DNA of 12,573 nucleotides from Candidatus Peregrinibacteria bacterium CG_4_10_14_0_2_um_filter_43_11 (lineage in GTDB: Bacteria; Patescibacteriota; Gracilibacteria; UM-FILTER-43-11): the NCBI GenBank assembly GCA_002792495.1, contig PFOK01000083.1:1-12573 (forward strand). The letters are read 5' to 3'. Of this stretch, positions 1 through 6,025 are shown one piece after another. The notes beneath the pieces were generated by a model. That model made no database searches, was not told the origin of the DNA, and was given only the letters and a program-made list of their open reading frames with translations. The position numbers and the translations under genes were made by a program. How positions within the stretch are numbered: position 1 is the first letter of the stretch; the number at the start of each line of letters is the position of its first letter.

Positions 1-69
1 ATAACCACACTGATATTCCCCTTATTTGTGACCAAAATAGTCAAGAAAGACAAAATGGTCATGCGTTAG
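1..69 (+). CDS. C-terminal tail of an unidentified upstream gene (partial)
   Basis: Frame 1 is open from the window edge to a TAG at 67-69, giving 22 residues. The first part is hydrophobic (LIFPLFVTKIV) and the end is basic (KKDK, then MVMR), as in the last membrane helix of an integral membrane protein. The next element, a tandem operator, begins at base 70, directly after the stop. The same arrangement occurs at the cysK stop, where an operator begins at 1289, which supports this being a real gene end. The piece is too short to name a family, and an open run of 22 codons can occur by chance. Confidence 0.35.
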   Translation: MTTLIFPLFVTKIVKKDKMVMR

Positions 70-113
70 TTGAACAATTATTTTATTCAATTTAGAACAA
101 ATAAGTTATTCAT
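70..113. promoter_or_regulatory. Two tandem 21-bp operator-like dyads upstream of cysK
   Basis: Dyad 1 (70-90) is TTGAACAA, a 5-bp spacer, then TTATTCAA, so 7 of 8 arm positions pair. Dyad 2 (93-113) is TAGAACAA, 5 bp, then TTATTCAT, a weaker version. The starts are exactly 23 bp apart. The same dyad in the same 23-bp step occurs three times upstream of the ferritin-like gene (1289-1355). The array lies just 5' of a -35/-10 pair. The binding protein is not identifiable from the sequence. Confidence 0.6.
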
Positions 114-118
114 TAATA

Positions 119-147
119 TTGTTTTTCCTGAAGCCCTTTGTTACAAT
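119..147 (+). promoter_or_regulatory. Predicted promoter of the cysK leader
   Basis: TTGTTT (119-124), a 17-bp spacer and TACAAT (142-147) form a reasonable housekeeping-type promoter directly after the tandem operators. Start of transcription would be expected near 154, which is also the first base of a small ORF, so the leader ORF could be translated from a leaderless mRNA. The block TTTTCCTGAA (123-132) recurs at 1370-1379 in the promoter of the ferritin-like gene. Confidence 0.55.
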
Positions 148-153
148 GAGCGC

Positions 154-234
154 ATGAAACGAAATTTCATAAACACAACAGAAGAATGCTATCAGACATC
201 CAAATGGATTCTGAGGGCTTTTTGTTGTTTCTGA
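154..234 (+). CDS. Possible cysteine-containing leader peptide of cysK
   Basis: ATG at 154 opens a 26-codon frame ending TGA at 232-234. It has three cysteines (codons 12, 24 and 25) and ends AFCCF, with adjacent TGT TGT codons at 223-228. It lies between the predicted promoter and a terminator-like hairpin that comes just before the gene for cysteine synthase, which is where an attenuation leader peptide would sit. No Shine-Dalgarno sequence is visible, and the ATG falls at the predicted transcription start. Tandem Cys codons in leaders of cysteine-related genes are known in other bacteria. Function here is inference; chance is possible in so short a frame. Confidence 0.35.
   Translation: MKRNFINTTEECYQTSKWILRAFCCF
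192..214 (+). promoter_or_regulatory. Leader hairpin inside the putative leader peptide ORF
   Basis: TCAGA plus ATCC (192-201, one bulged C at 197) pairs with GGAT plus TCTGA (206-214) around an AAAT loop, giving a 9-bp stem. It is followed by GGGCTTTTT (215-223), which recurs exactly at 269-277 as the 3' arm and T-run of the next hairpin. The AAAGCC at 253-258 could therefore pair with either copy, giving mutually exclusive folds. Confidence 0.4.
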
Positions 235-252
235 TTTTAATAAGAAAAATAG

Positions 253-278
253 AAAGCCACGGAACACAGGGCTTTTTT
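253..278 (+). terminator. Terminator-like hairpin in the cysK leader (possible attenuator)
   Basis: AAAGCC (253-258) pairs with GGCTTT (270-275) around an 11-nt loop, and T273-278 gives a run of six T. It ends 22 bp before the cysK ATG, so it would stop transcription before the gene unless it is prevented from folding. This position suggests conditional termination rather than the end of an upstream transcript. Confidence 0.5.
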
Positions 279-299
279 AATAATTAACTTTTTAAAATC

Positions 300-446
300 A
301 TGCAAACCATCTTACAAATAATAGGAAAAACCCCGCTCATTGAATTAAAAAACATCACTCAACAAAAAAACGTCAGGCTCTTCGCTAAATGGGAAGGTGC
401 AAATCCAAGCGGATCAATCAAAGATCGTACGGCGATATATAGCTGA
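300..446 (+). pseudogene. cysK: Cysteine synthase (O-acetylserine sulfhydrylase) N-terminal fragment, cut by a MITE
   Basis: ATG at 300 opens 48 codons ending at a TGA (444-446) that lies inside an inserted element. The residues match the start of the PLP-dependent CysK/CysM family: IGKTPLIEL near residue 8, then NPSGSIKDR, in which Lys41 should form the Schiff base with PLP. The last residue of host origin is Tyr47. The rest of the enzyme resumes at 558, after the element. Removing the element with one copy of the duplicated TA restores ATA-TAC-ATG in frame and a 291-residue protein, close to the usual ~300. As it stands, this fragment carries the PLP lysine but not the substrate or phosphate loops. 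Start context is AT-rich without a clear ribosome-binding site. Confidence 0.85.
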
Positions 447-556
447 ACCACTATAAAACAGCATAAAGATGAGATTCCGCATCAAGCCTGCCTGCCGGCA
501 AAGGCAGGTGCGGAATGACGACAAAGGGTATGTAGTTTTATTATTGTTCAGCTATA
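438..556. mobile_element. MITE-like element (115 bp) with TA target duplication, inserted in cysK
   Basis: The element spans about 440-554 and is flanked by TA at 438-439 and 555-556. Its ends are inverted: TAGCTGAAC on the left and GTTCAGCTA on the right, with imperfect matching continuing for about 26 bp. The centre is a strong hairpin (ATTCCGC with GCGGAAT, inner CCTGCCT with AGGCAGG). It has no coding capacity. A TA duplication points to mobilisation by a Tc1/mariner or IS630-type transposase, which is not present in this window. A second family member lies at 3353-3482. Confidence 0.85.
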
Positions 557-557
557 C

Positions 558-1292
558 ATGATAGAAAAGGCCGAAAAAAGTGGTGAATTAACGCATCAAA
601 AAACAATTCTGGAGGCAACCAGCGGTAACATGGGAATCGCTCTGGCCATGATTGGAGCGCACAAAAAATACAAGGTTACCATCGTGATGTCCGAAGGGGT
701 AACAAAGGAAAGACGGGCAATGATTAAAGCCTTCGGAGCAAAACTTTTGCTAACACCAAGTCATCTGGGCACAAAAGGGGCTCTTTTAAAAGTAAAAAAA
801 ATGATCAAATCCACCCCTAAAAAATATTGGTTCGCCAATCAATTCAACACCCCCGCAAACACAGAAGCTCATTACCACGGAATCGCACCGGAACTCCTCC
901 GACAAATAGACACTATCGATTTCCTGATCGGAGGAATCGGCACGGGAGGAACCATGATGGGAATAGCAAAATATTTTCAAAAATATTCCCTGCGAACAAA
1001 AATCATTGTCGCGTTGCCTCCGGAAGGTTATGGAATTCAGGGGATTCAAAACCCGAACAACGATTTTAAAGGAAATATTTATGAGTCTGAATGGATCGAT
1101 GAATTCGTTCCGGTTTCCAAAAAGGAAGCGATGCAGTCAATGAAAAAAATCGCTCAAAAAGAAGGATTATTTGTAGGAATGAGCTCAGGTGCAATTTTAG
1201 CCGCGATGGAAAAAACGAAAAAAAGATTAAAGGGAAACGTGGTGATACTTTCCCCCGATAGGGGGAAAAAATACATGAGTGCGCTCATTTGA
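558..1292 (+). pseudogene. cysK: Cysteine synthase, C-terminal fragment (244 aa) after the MITE
   Basis: This frame carries the remaining parts of a CysK/CysM enzyme, which makes L-cysteine from O-acetylserine and sulfide. Visible motifs are ATSGNMGIALA (substrate loop, residues ~20-30), GGIGTGGTMMG (~124-134, phosphate binding for PLP) and EGLFVGMSSGA (~201-211). It starts at ATG 558, an internal methionine of the original gene (MIEKAEKSGEL corresponds to the family's MIEDAEKSG). It lacks the PLP lysine, which is on the fragment ending at 446, so this piece alone cannot be a normal enzyme. There are no other disruptions, so the insertion looks recent. It ends TGA at 1290-1292, inside the first operator of the next gene, and no terminator separates the two genes. 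Confidence 0.88.
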
Positions 1293-1355
1293 ACAAATTT
1301 TTTATACATATTTGAATAACTATTTTACTCATTTTTGAATAAATATATTATTCAA
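1289..1355. promoter_or_regulatory. Three tandem 21-bp operator-like dyads upstream of the ferritin-like gene
   Basis: Dyads start at 1289, 1312 and 1335, exactly 23 bp apart. Left arms are TTGAACAA, TTGAATAA and TTGAATAA. Right arms, after 5-bp spacers, are TTATACAT, TTACTCAT and TTATTCAA. The third is a perfect 8-bp dyad; the others match in 6 of 8 right-arm positions. The first overlaps the cysK stop codon. The pattern is the same as at 70-113, implying one regulator for both genes. The TGAA/TTCA half-sites loosely recall ArsR/SmtB operators, but the spacing is longer. Confidence 0.65.
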
Positions 1356-1363
1356 CTAATCCG

Positions 1364-1392
1364 TTTCCATTTTCCTGAACTCATGACATAAT
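1364..1392 (+). promoter_or_regulatory. Predicted promoter of the ferritin-like gene
   Basis: TTTCCA (1364-1369), a 17-bp spacer and CATAAT (1387-1392) lie just after the third operator dyad. The start of transcription would be near 1399, giving a leader of about 26 nt before ATG 1425. TTTTCCTGAA at 1370-1379 is shared with the cysK promoter. Confidence 0.5.
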
Positions 1393-1424
1393 GATTTCAG
1401 TTTATATTTTAATTCAAAAACACC

Positions 1425-1847
1425 ATGGCTATCACCAAAGAAGAATTCATCATCGAGCTCAACAAAGACCTTGAATGGGAATACGCGGCGGCCGTGCAAT
1501 ACGTACAGCACGCGGCTGTCATTACAGGACCTGAGTACGATTCAATCTCCAAAGAGCTAGTCATTCATTCCAACGAAGAAATGGCACACGCAGTCACCCT
1601 TTCTGTCGCAATTACCGATCTGGGCGGAACACCCACCATTGATGTAGAAAAAAGGAGCATCTCCGCAGACTCCAAAGAAATGTTGGAACAGGATTTAGTG
1701 GGAGAAGAAACAGCCATCAAACGCTATAAAGAAAGAATCAGTCAGGCAGAAACATTGGGAGAATACGGTATTCGTCGCTTACTTGAAGACATTCTGATGC
1801 AGGAAGAAGAACACCGAAGGGATCTAATGAGCTCTTTGGGGAGATAA
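1425..1847 (+). CDS. Ferritin-like di-iron protein (bacterioferritin/rubrerythrin-type four-helix bundle)
   Basis: This 140-aa protein has the di-iron ligand pattern of ferritin-like four-helix bundles. Helix A contains EYAAAVQY (Glu19, Tyr26), helix B EEMAH (Glu52, His55), helix C GEETAIKRY (Glu95), and helix D QEEEH (Glu127, His130). These positions match bacterioferritin Glu18/Tyr25, Glu51/His54, Glu94 and Glu127/His130 closely in spacing. It is a little shorter than bacterioferritin (~158 aa), and I see no haem-binding Met or rubredoxin domain. Likely roles are iron oxidation and storage or peroxide detoxification in the cytoplasm. ATG 1425 follows an AT-rich AACACC context without a Shine-Dalgarno sequence. 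It has its own promoter, three tandem operators shared in type with cysK, and a terminator at 1857-1886, so it is probably monocistronic and regulated together with cysteine synthesis. Confidence 0.85.
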   Translation: MAITKEEFIIELNKDLEWEYAAAVQYVQHAAVITGPEYDSISKELVIHSNEEMAHAVTLSVAITDLGGTPTIDVEKRSISADSKEMLEQDLVGEETAIKRYKERISQAETLGEYGIRRLLEDILMQEEEHRRDLMSSLGR

Positions 1848-1856
1848 CTATAGACT

Positions 1857-1886
1857 ATCCGGAACAATATAATTCGGATCATTTTT
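1857..1886 (+). terminator. Rho-independent terminator after the ferritin-like gene
   Basis: ATCCGGAA (1857-1864) pairs with TTCGGAT (1873-1879), 7 bp with one bulged G around an 8-nt loop, followed by CATTTTT. It begins 10 bp after the ferritin-like stop codon. Confidence 0.55.
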
Positions 1887-2027
1887 ATAGCGATCAATTG
1901 TTTTCTGAAAACACGATTAAAAAACTGGGGTCTTTTTAGTCGCCAAGACGTGAATTGCGAAATTAATTTTCTTGCATAAGTAAAAGGATTTTGCGATGTT
2001 TTTGGTGTACAAATAACAAAAACAAAA

Positions 2028-2879
2028 ATGCAAAACCCAATTACTATCCATGATATTACCGATTTATATGTTATTGTCGATGATCATTTTCTAAAAAAGA
2101 CAGGTGGGGTGGGGCGCCCTTCCGCTCTCACCGACAGTGAAATGATCACCATCCCTGTCTGGTGCACTGCTCTCCTTAGATCAAAAACAATTAAGGATAT
2201 CTATGAGTTTATTCGGATTTATCATTGTAATGATTTTTCTTCACTGCCTGATTATTCCAGTTTCGTTCGTCATTGTAACCGTCTGAATCCCATTCTTGCC
2301 AAATTTCTTCAGGGTAGTCTTCAGACAGATTCTAAAATACAATTTGTCGATTCTACCATGCTGCCTGTTTGCAGAGATGTGAGGGCAAACAGTCACAAGG
2401 TGGCCAAAGAAGTAGCCGCTTTCGGAAAAAACCATCAGGGCTGGCATTATGGATTTAAGCTTCATGCGACGGTTAATGAGAACGGGCAATTGTGCAGTTT
2501 TTGTTTCACTCCCGCCAATATTCATGATGCTCAAACATTACCCTTTTTGATCCGCGGAAGATTGAAGAGAATCATTGTGGGTGACGGCGGTTACAATGCC
2601 TCGGTAATGAGAAAGAGAATATACAAAGAAAATAACAGCTTTGTTTTAGCATATCCTCATCCGAAACAAAAAAAGAAGCTCATAAACTATTGGCAGAAGA
2701 TACTTCTAAGGGCAAGACCGAAGGTGGAATGTGTTTTTGATTACCTGAAAAACCATCTTTGTCTGGTTACATCATTTCCAAGATCAGTGAATGGATACTT
2801 CTTCAATTACCTACGTAATCTACCGGCTTACCAGTTTAAGGAGCCTGAAAGATCACTTAAAATAATCATAGACCCTTAG
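2028..2879 (+). CDS. IS982-family transposase
   Basis: The 283-aa product is a DDE transposase of the IS982 type. The catalytic triad is visible as Asp108 (FVDSTMLPVC), Asp186 (IIVGDGGYN) and Glu234 (PKVECVFDYLK). Family marks include the HKVAKEVAAFGK segment, GWHYGFKLH before the second aspartate and the RNLPAYQF end that resembles the family's conserved C-terminus. Length is close to the IS982 norm of ~290 aa, and no frameshift is seen, so it may be active. The ATG follows an A-rich ACAAAAACAAAA leader without a Shine-Dalgarno sequence. I could not fix the element's ends: no clear terminal inverted repeats pair 1890-2027 with 2880-2996. It sits between the ferritin-like gene's terminator and the DGR remnant. 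Confidence 0.88.
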   Translation: MQNPITIHDITDLYVIVDDHFLKKTGGVGRPSALTDSEMITIPVWCTALLRSKTIKDIYEFIRIYHCNDFSSLPDYSSFVRHCNRLNPILAKFLQGSLQTDSKIQFVDSTMLPVCRDVRANSHKVAKEVAAFGKNHQGWHYGFKLHATVNENGQLCSFCFTPANIHDAQTLPFLIRGRLKRIIVGDGGYNASVMRKRIYKENNSFVLAYPHPKQKKKLINYWQKILLRARPKVECVFDYLKNHLCLVTSFPRSVNGYFFNYLRNLPAYQFKEPERSLKIIIDP

Positions 2880-2997
2880 GTTTGAGCGGGGAATAGCTCT
2901 ATATAAAGGGCTGAAAAAAGCAAACCAATGCCTCCCGAGCGGTTGTGACTGCGAAAGGGGTACGAAAATTCCCCGTCATATAGCACGGTCTGCCCGG
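2880..2997. other. Non-coding flank between the IS982 transposase and the DGR-like repeat
   Basis: No gene can be supported here; all frames contain stops. It probably includes the right end of the IS982 element and a short piece of the broken DGR locus. GC content rises toward 2990. No terminal repeat or terminator was recognised. Confidence 0.4.
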
Positions 2998-3090
2998 AAC
3001 GCGAACTTCAATCCGAACAACGGGAACGTCAACGTGAACGATCCGAACCCGAAGAACCGGAATGATAATCTCGGGCTCGTCCGTCGGCTA
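2998..3090 (+). repeat. DGR template-repeat-like sequence (AAC-rich), orphan
   Basis: Read on the + strand, codons 2998-3069 include 12 asparagine codons (AAC or AAT) out of 24, encoding NPNNGNVNVND then NPKNRNDNLGL. Dense AAY codons ending in NxNLG..R are the hallmark of DGR template and variable repeats, where adenines are the mutated positions. Almost all AAY codons are intact, as expected of a template (TR) rather than a mutated variable region (VR). A G/C-rich end without adenine (CTCGGGCTCGTCCGTCGGCT, 3070-3089) would suit the IMH-type 3' end. It ends 5 bp from the stop of an Avd-like gene on the other strand. No reverse transcriptase or intact target gene is in the window. Confidence 0.6.
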
Positions 3091-3094
3091 AGGG

Positions 3095-3352
3095 CTATTG
3101 GTTATGCAGGGATTTTATCCAGCCGCCTAGCATTCGGCCTGCTTCATCCAATTTTGTCTGTAACTGGAATATGCGCGTTTCGCTGACTAATCCCAATTCC
3201 AAAAACAGTCTCAATTTTAAACGCACTACCTCCAGATTGCTGTTGGCTTTTGTCAGATAACCCGCTTTCAGGGGCTTTGGCGCGCTTTTGGCCATCACCA
3301 GCCACTCCATCAGTTCTAAAATCGTTTGTTCGAGACTGATTCCCAATGAATA
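3095..3352 (-). pseudogene. avd: Avd-like DGR accessory protein (four-helix bundle), 5' end lost at a MITE
   Basis: About 84 residues of the minus-strand frame match the C-terminal two thirds of the Avd / four-helix-bundle family: SLGISLEQTILELMEW, a helical middle with NLEVVRLKLRLFLELG, and the diagnostic end DEAGRMLGGWIKSL. Family members are usually ~115-120 aa, so about 30-35 N-terminal residues are missing. The upstream edge is the MITE at 3353-3482; TTG at 3344-3346 is the first possible start in the remaining frame but cuts the first helix. Avd normally binds nucleic acid and assists the DGR reverse transcriptase in mutagenic retrohoming. Joining the sequence across the MITE does not give a recognisable Avd N-terminus, so earlier rearrangement is likely. 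The gene is convergent with the template-like repeat. Confidence 0.7.
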
Positions 3353-3484
3353 TAGCTAAATCAAAATAAAATGACACAATATCATCACTGCCTATTTTGA
3401 AGGAAATAGTGGGTAAAGGGATTTCGTCCCCACCTGCTTCAGGCGGGTCGAAATGACGAATGGGATTATACTATTCCAGCTATA
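3351..3484. mobile_element. Second MITE of the same family (130 bp) with TA duplication
   Basis: The element spans about 3353-3482, flanked by TA at 3351-3352 and 3483-3484. Outer ends are TAGCT and AGCTA; the right end read inward (TAGCTGGAATAGTATAA) resembles the left end of the cysK element (TAGCTGAACCACTATAA). The core hairpin pairs ATTTCG (3421-3426) with CGAAAT (3449-3454) and CCTG with CAGG, and AATGACGA follows, as in the first copy. It is noncoding and interrupts the Avd-like gene. Confidence 0.7.
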
Positions 3485-3636
3485 TATCCACAAAAAAGAC
3501 CTGCAGTTGCAGGAATGGCAAGCAAGGCGGCAATGGTCATACGATGTCTATCAACAAAATCCTCTAACCACTCACGAAGACGTTCGGCAAGGACTTCGAC
3601 TGGAGACCATTGATGTGAAACGGAAGAGGAAGCCAC
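3480..3636 (-). other. Unassigned minus-strand open frame between the MITE and the PKD operon
   Basis: From a possible GTG at 3636, a 51-codon frame runs to a TAG (3480-3482) made by the MITE end. The product has an amphipathic stretch (VEVLAERLREWLEDFVDRH) followed by a hydrophobic one (MTIAALLAIPATAGLF). I do not recognise it. It is not in frame with the Avd remnant even if the MITE is removed. It may be a gene fragment left by the rearrangements. A 62-codon + strand frame (3453-3641) overlaps it and looks no better. Confidence 0.25.
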
Positions 3637-3682
3637 TTTAATGAAAATTGATGAATTTTATGGGGAATTTGGAATTTAAAAA

Positions 3683-6001
3683 TTATTGTGTCCCCTTCAG
3701 CCATTCCGGCACAGGGCCGTCAGTTTTATTGAGTGGCGCGTTACCCGTTTGTTCCGGGTGAACATTGGCATCAGGAGTAGAAGGATTTTCTGTCACAGAA
3801 GAAGGGGCTACCGGGTTTTCTGGAGCCGGAGCAGTACTACTGCTTGAATTTTCTTCTGGTTCCACTCTTGGTGGTATCTCTGTCGATGTTGTTTCCTCTT
3901 CGGAATAATCCACATCATCCTCATCCAAAGCCTCGGAGTCGTCATCACCTTCTTCCACCTCGCCTTCAATCACATCCCTGCCGGCAAAGGTATCTTTTGA
4001 TTCATTTTCTTCCGCCTTGTCGGGAGACTCTTCATCAGAATCTTCATCATCCGAAACGGAAGGGGTCGAAACACTTCCCCGTGGCGTAGGAGGCGTAATG
4101 GTCGGCTCAGGATGAGACGGCTCAATCATTTCATGAACACCCATCGCGGTCAGGATCTTAATTTTTAATTCATCAATCAATTCATCAAAAGTGAGTTCCG
4201 GATTCTGAAGCTTAAAGAAAATAAGGAAGCCACCTAAAATCAGAAATACAAGGGTGACAATAATCAAAACCAGATAAAGAACAATTTTAAGAAGCTTGAC
4301 AATAAACGAACTTTTCCCAGGCTCTTTTACGGGTTTTTCAGGGGCAGTATCACCGTTTTGATCCGGCTGAGCTACAGATAAATCCTGAGCAACAACCACT
4401 TCCGCGGTTTTGATATCCGTCACTTGATCGGAATCCGTAACAGTCAATGTGACCAAATACGTTCCCGCTTTGTTGTAGATATAAACGGGATTCGCGATTC
4501 CGATTTGATCTTTCTGTTTTTCAAAACCGGCTTCATCGGTATCTCCAAAATTCCACTGATACTGAAGCTGTTTATTGGAAAGATTCAAGGAAGTGAGGGA
4601 AATATCGGTAAACGTGACTGCATTCCCTTCAATCTTGAATTCAAAATCAGCGGTGGTCTTAATGGAATCTTTGGAAAGCACCTCCAAGGATCGCTCTCCG
4701 GTATTGCCGTCTTTGTCTCTGATCTCAACAGTCACATTGAATGTTCCGGGATTTTCGTAAATCGTTTCAATGGTGTTGCTTCCTTCCACTTCTTTATCCA
4801 TAACATCGTCGCCGTCAAAATCCCATCGAAAGATGTATTGATCCAGAGAAAGCGCAAGGCCGGAAACGGTAAAACGGATCGGATCCCCCTTTAGAACAAA
4901 AGACTTGTCGGCAACAAGCTGAATCCCCTTCTGAGAATCGGAAGATGGAGCGGAAAGTGTTTGATCATCAAAACGGATGGCCCGTTGGATACGGCTTCCC
5001 TGTCCCCCTTCCCCGACGACAATCAGCTGAGCGATGATCTGTCCATCGGTTTTATGATAAACCGTCTCCCAAATGTCACCGGTTTTAAAAGAAGGCGTAT
5101 TGATGTTATCGACATCATTGGCGGGATTACCATCCTGATCGGTATCGACAAAGATATTTTTATCAATACGGTATTCCAAAATCTTCCCTGTGGAATTCCT
5201 GGAATAAAAAGCGATTTTGTCCTGTTCGCCGTAAAGATGAACGATTTGATCATCCGAGCGAAAAGTGGGAGTGGTATCCAAAACAGCCACCGGCGCGCCG
5301 GAAGTGGAAGAAAGAGTATTGTTAAAAATAATTTCAACCTGCTTTTTCGCTTTTTTCCCTTCACGGGTAACAAGAGTTACTTCGGCCACAGCCTTGTTGC
5401 TTTCGGTAGCGGAATAAGTGGTTTCCCATGTACCACCACGCAAATAGGATTCATCGGCGGAATTGTCGATGTCATCATTCGCGACGCCATTCCCATCACT
5501 GTCTTCAAAAATATTTAGATCAATCCGATATTCGAGAATATCGGGAGAAGCGCTTTCCACCCGAAACAAAACAGCACCGCTCTCTCCGACAAGCATCACG
5601 CGACCTTCTGACGTCAAATGCGGTAGGGTAGTAACCGAAAAAGCAAGAGGAGAAATCGCCTTCTCCGTTTGTTCCGCCAGAGTTTTGAATTTTTCTCCGG
5701 CCAAAACAAGAATCGACGTATTGCGAACCACATTGTTATCGTCCGTTGCCGTTAAATTTACAAAATATTCACCAGACTGATCAAATGTATAAGTAAAAAT
5801 TGTATTGCTCTGTGTATTGATAATATCGGAACCTTTTTTAACGATCCATTTATAAATAACGCCCGGCTTCGCACCGTCAACATTTAAAGTCACTTCCTGA
5901 TTCAAAGGCACTTCCATTTTTCCACTCGCATGAACGAATGAAACAGCGGTAAACAACAGAAGAAGCAGGGTGAGCGATGCCTTGAGAAATCGATGGAACA
6001 T
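3683..6001 (-). CDS. Secreted PKD-domain protein with membrane anchor and acidic tail
   Basis: The 772-aa product begins with a signal peptide (residues 1-25, hydrophobic LTLLLLLFTAVSF, cut near VHASG). Then come a PKD/Ig-like domain (~29-100), two homologous repeats (~155-228 and ~275-346) each starting LEYRID and carrying a DxDxDG-type calcium-loop motif, and two PKD domains (~357-445 with YIFRWDFDGDD, ~448-540 with YQWNFGDTDE). A single transmembrane helix (~566-596) follows. The last ~170 residues are disordered, rich in D, E, S and P, and end PVPEWLKGTQ. The orientation implied is PKD domains outside and the acidic tail in the cytoplasm. It starts 24 bp after the stop of the 1464-aa gene on the same strand, without a Shine-Dalgarno sequence, so it is the last gene of the operon. 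PKD domains usually mediate protein or carbohydrate contacts. Its exact role is unknown. No terminator was seen after it. Confidence 0.8.
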   Translation of the reverse strand: MFHRFLKASLTLLLLLFTAVSFVHASGKMEVPLNQEVTLNVDGAKPGVIYKWIVKKGSDIINTQSNTIFTYTFDQSGEYFVNLTATDDNNVVRNTSILVLAGEKFKTLAEQTEKAISPLAFSVTTLPHLTSEGRVMLVGESGAVLFRVESASPDILEYRIDLNIFEDSDGNGVANDDIDNSADESYLRGGTWETTYSATESNKAVAEVTLVTREGKKAKKQVEIIFNNTLSSTSGAPVAVLDTTPTFRSDDQIVHLYGEQDKIAFYSRNSTGKILEYRIDKNIFVDTDQDGNPANDVDNINTPSFKTGDIWETVYHKTDGQIIAQLIVVGEGGQGSRIQRAIRFDDQTLSAPSSDSQKGIQLVADKSFVLKGDPIRFTVSGLALSLDQYIFRWDFDGDDVMDKEVEGSNTIETIYENPGTFNVTVEIRDKDGNTGERSLEVLSKDSIKTTADFEFKIEGNAVTFTDISLTSLNLSNKQLQYQWNFGDTDEAGFEKQKDQIGIANPVYIYNKAGTYLVTLTVTDSDQVTDIKTAEVVVAQDLSVAQPDQNGDTAPEKPVKEPGKSSFIVKLLKIVLYLVLIIVTLVFLILGGFLIFFKLQNPELTFDELIDELKIKILTAMGVHEMIEPSHPEPTITPPTPRGSVSTPSVSDDEDSDEESPDKAEENESKDTFAGRDVIEGEVEEGDDDSEALDEDDVDYSEEETTSTEIPPRVEPEENSSSSTAPAPENPVAPSSVTENPSTPDANVHPEQTGNAPLNKTDGPVPEWLKGTQ

Positions 6002-6025
6002 AGAACTTGAACGGTTAGCTTACAA

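Noticed and set aside
29..61. Inverted repeat TGACCA ... TGGTCA as a terminator
   Set aside because: The 21-nt loop is long, no T-run follows, and most of it falls within the open frame ending at 69.
120..300. T-box or SAM riboswitch in the cysK leader
   Set aside because: I found no T-box sequence (TGGNACCGCG type) or SAM-box core; only short hairpins and a small ORF are visible.
444..446. In-frame TGA in cysK as evidence for UGA read as glycine (as in Gracilibacteria)
   Set aside because: The TGA is inside the inserted element. TGA also ends cysK normally at 1290-1292, and the long genes contain no internal TGA.
1890..2996. Terminal inverted repeats of the IS982 element
   Set aside because: Only a weak resemblance (CTTTTTAGTCGCC against GCTTTTTTCAGCCC) was found between the flanks, which is not enough to set the ends or a target duplication.
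4424..5518. Long plus-strand frames (156 and 185 codons) opposite the 772-aa PKD gene
   Set aside because: They are antisense to a clearly coding frame with PKD motifs, and their products have no recognisable domains.
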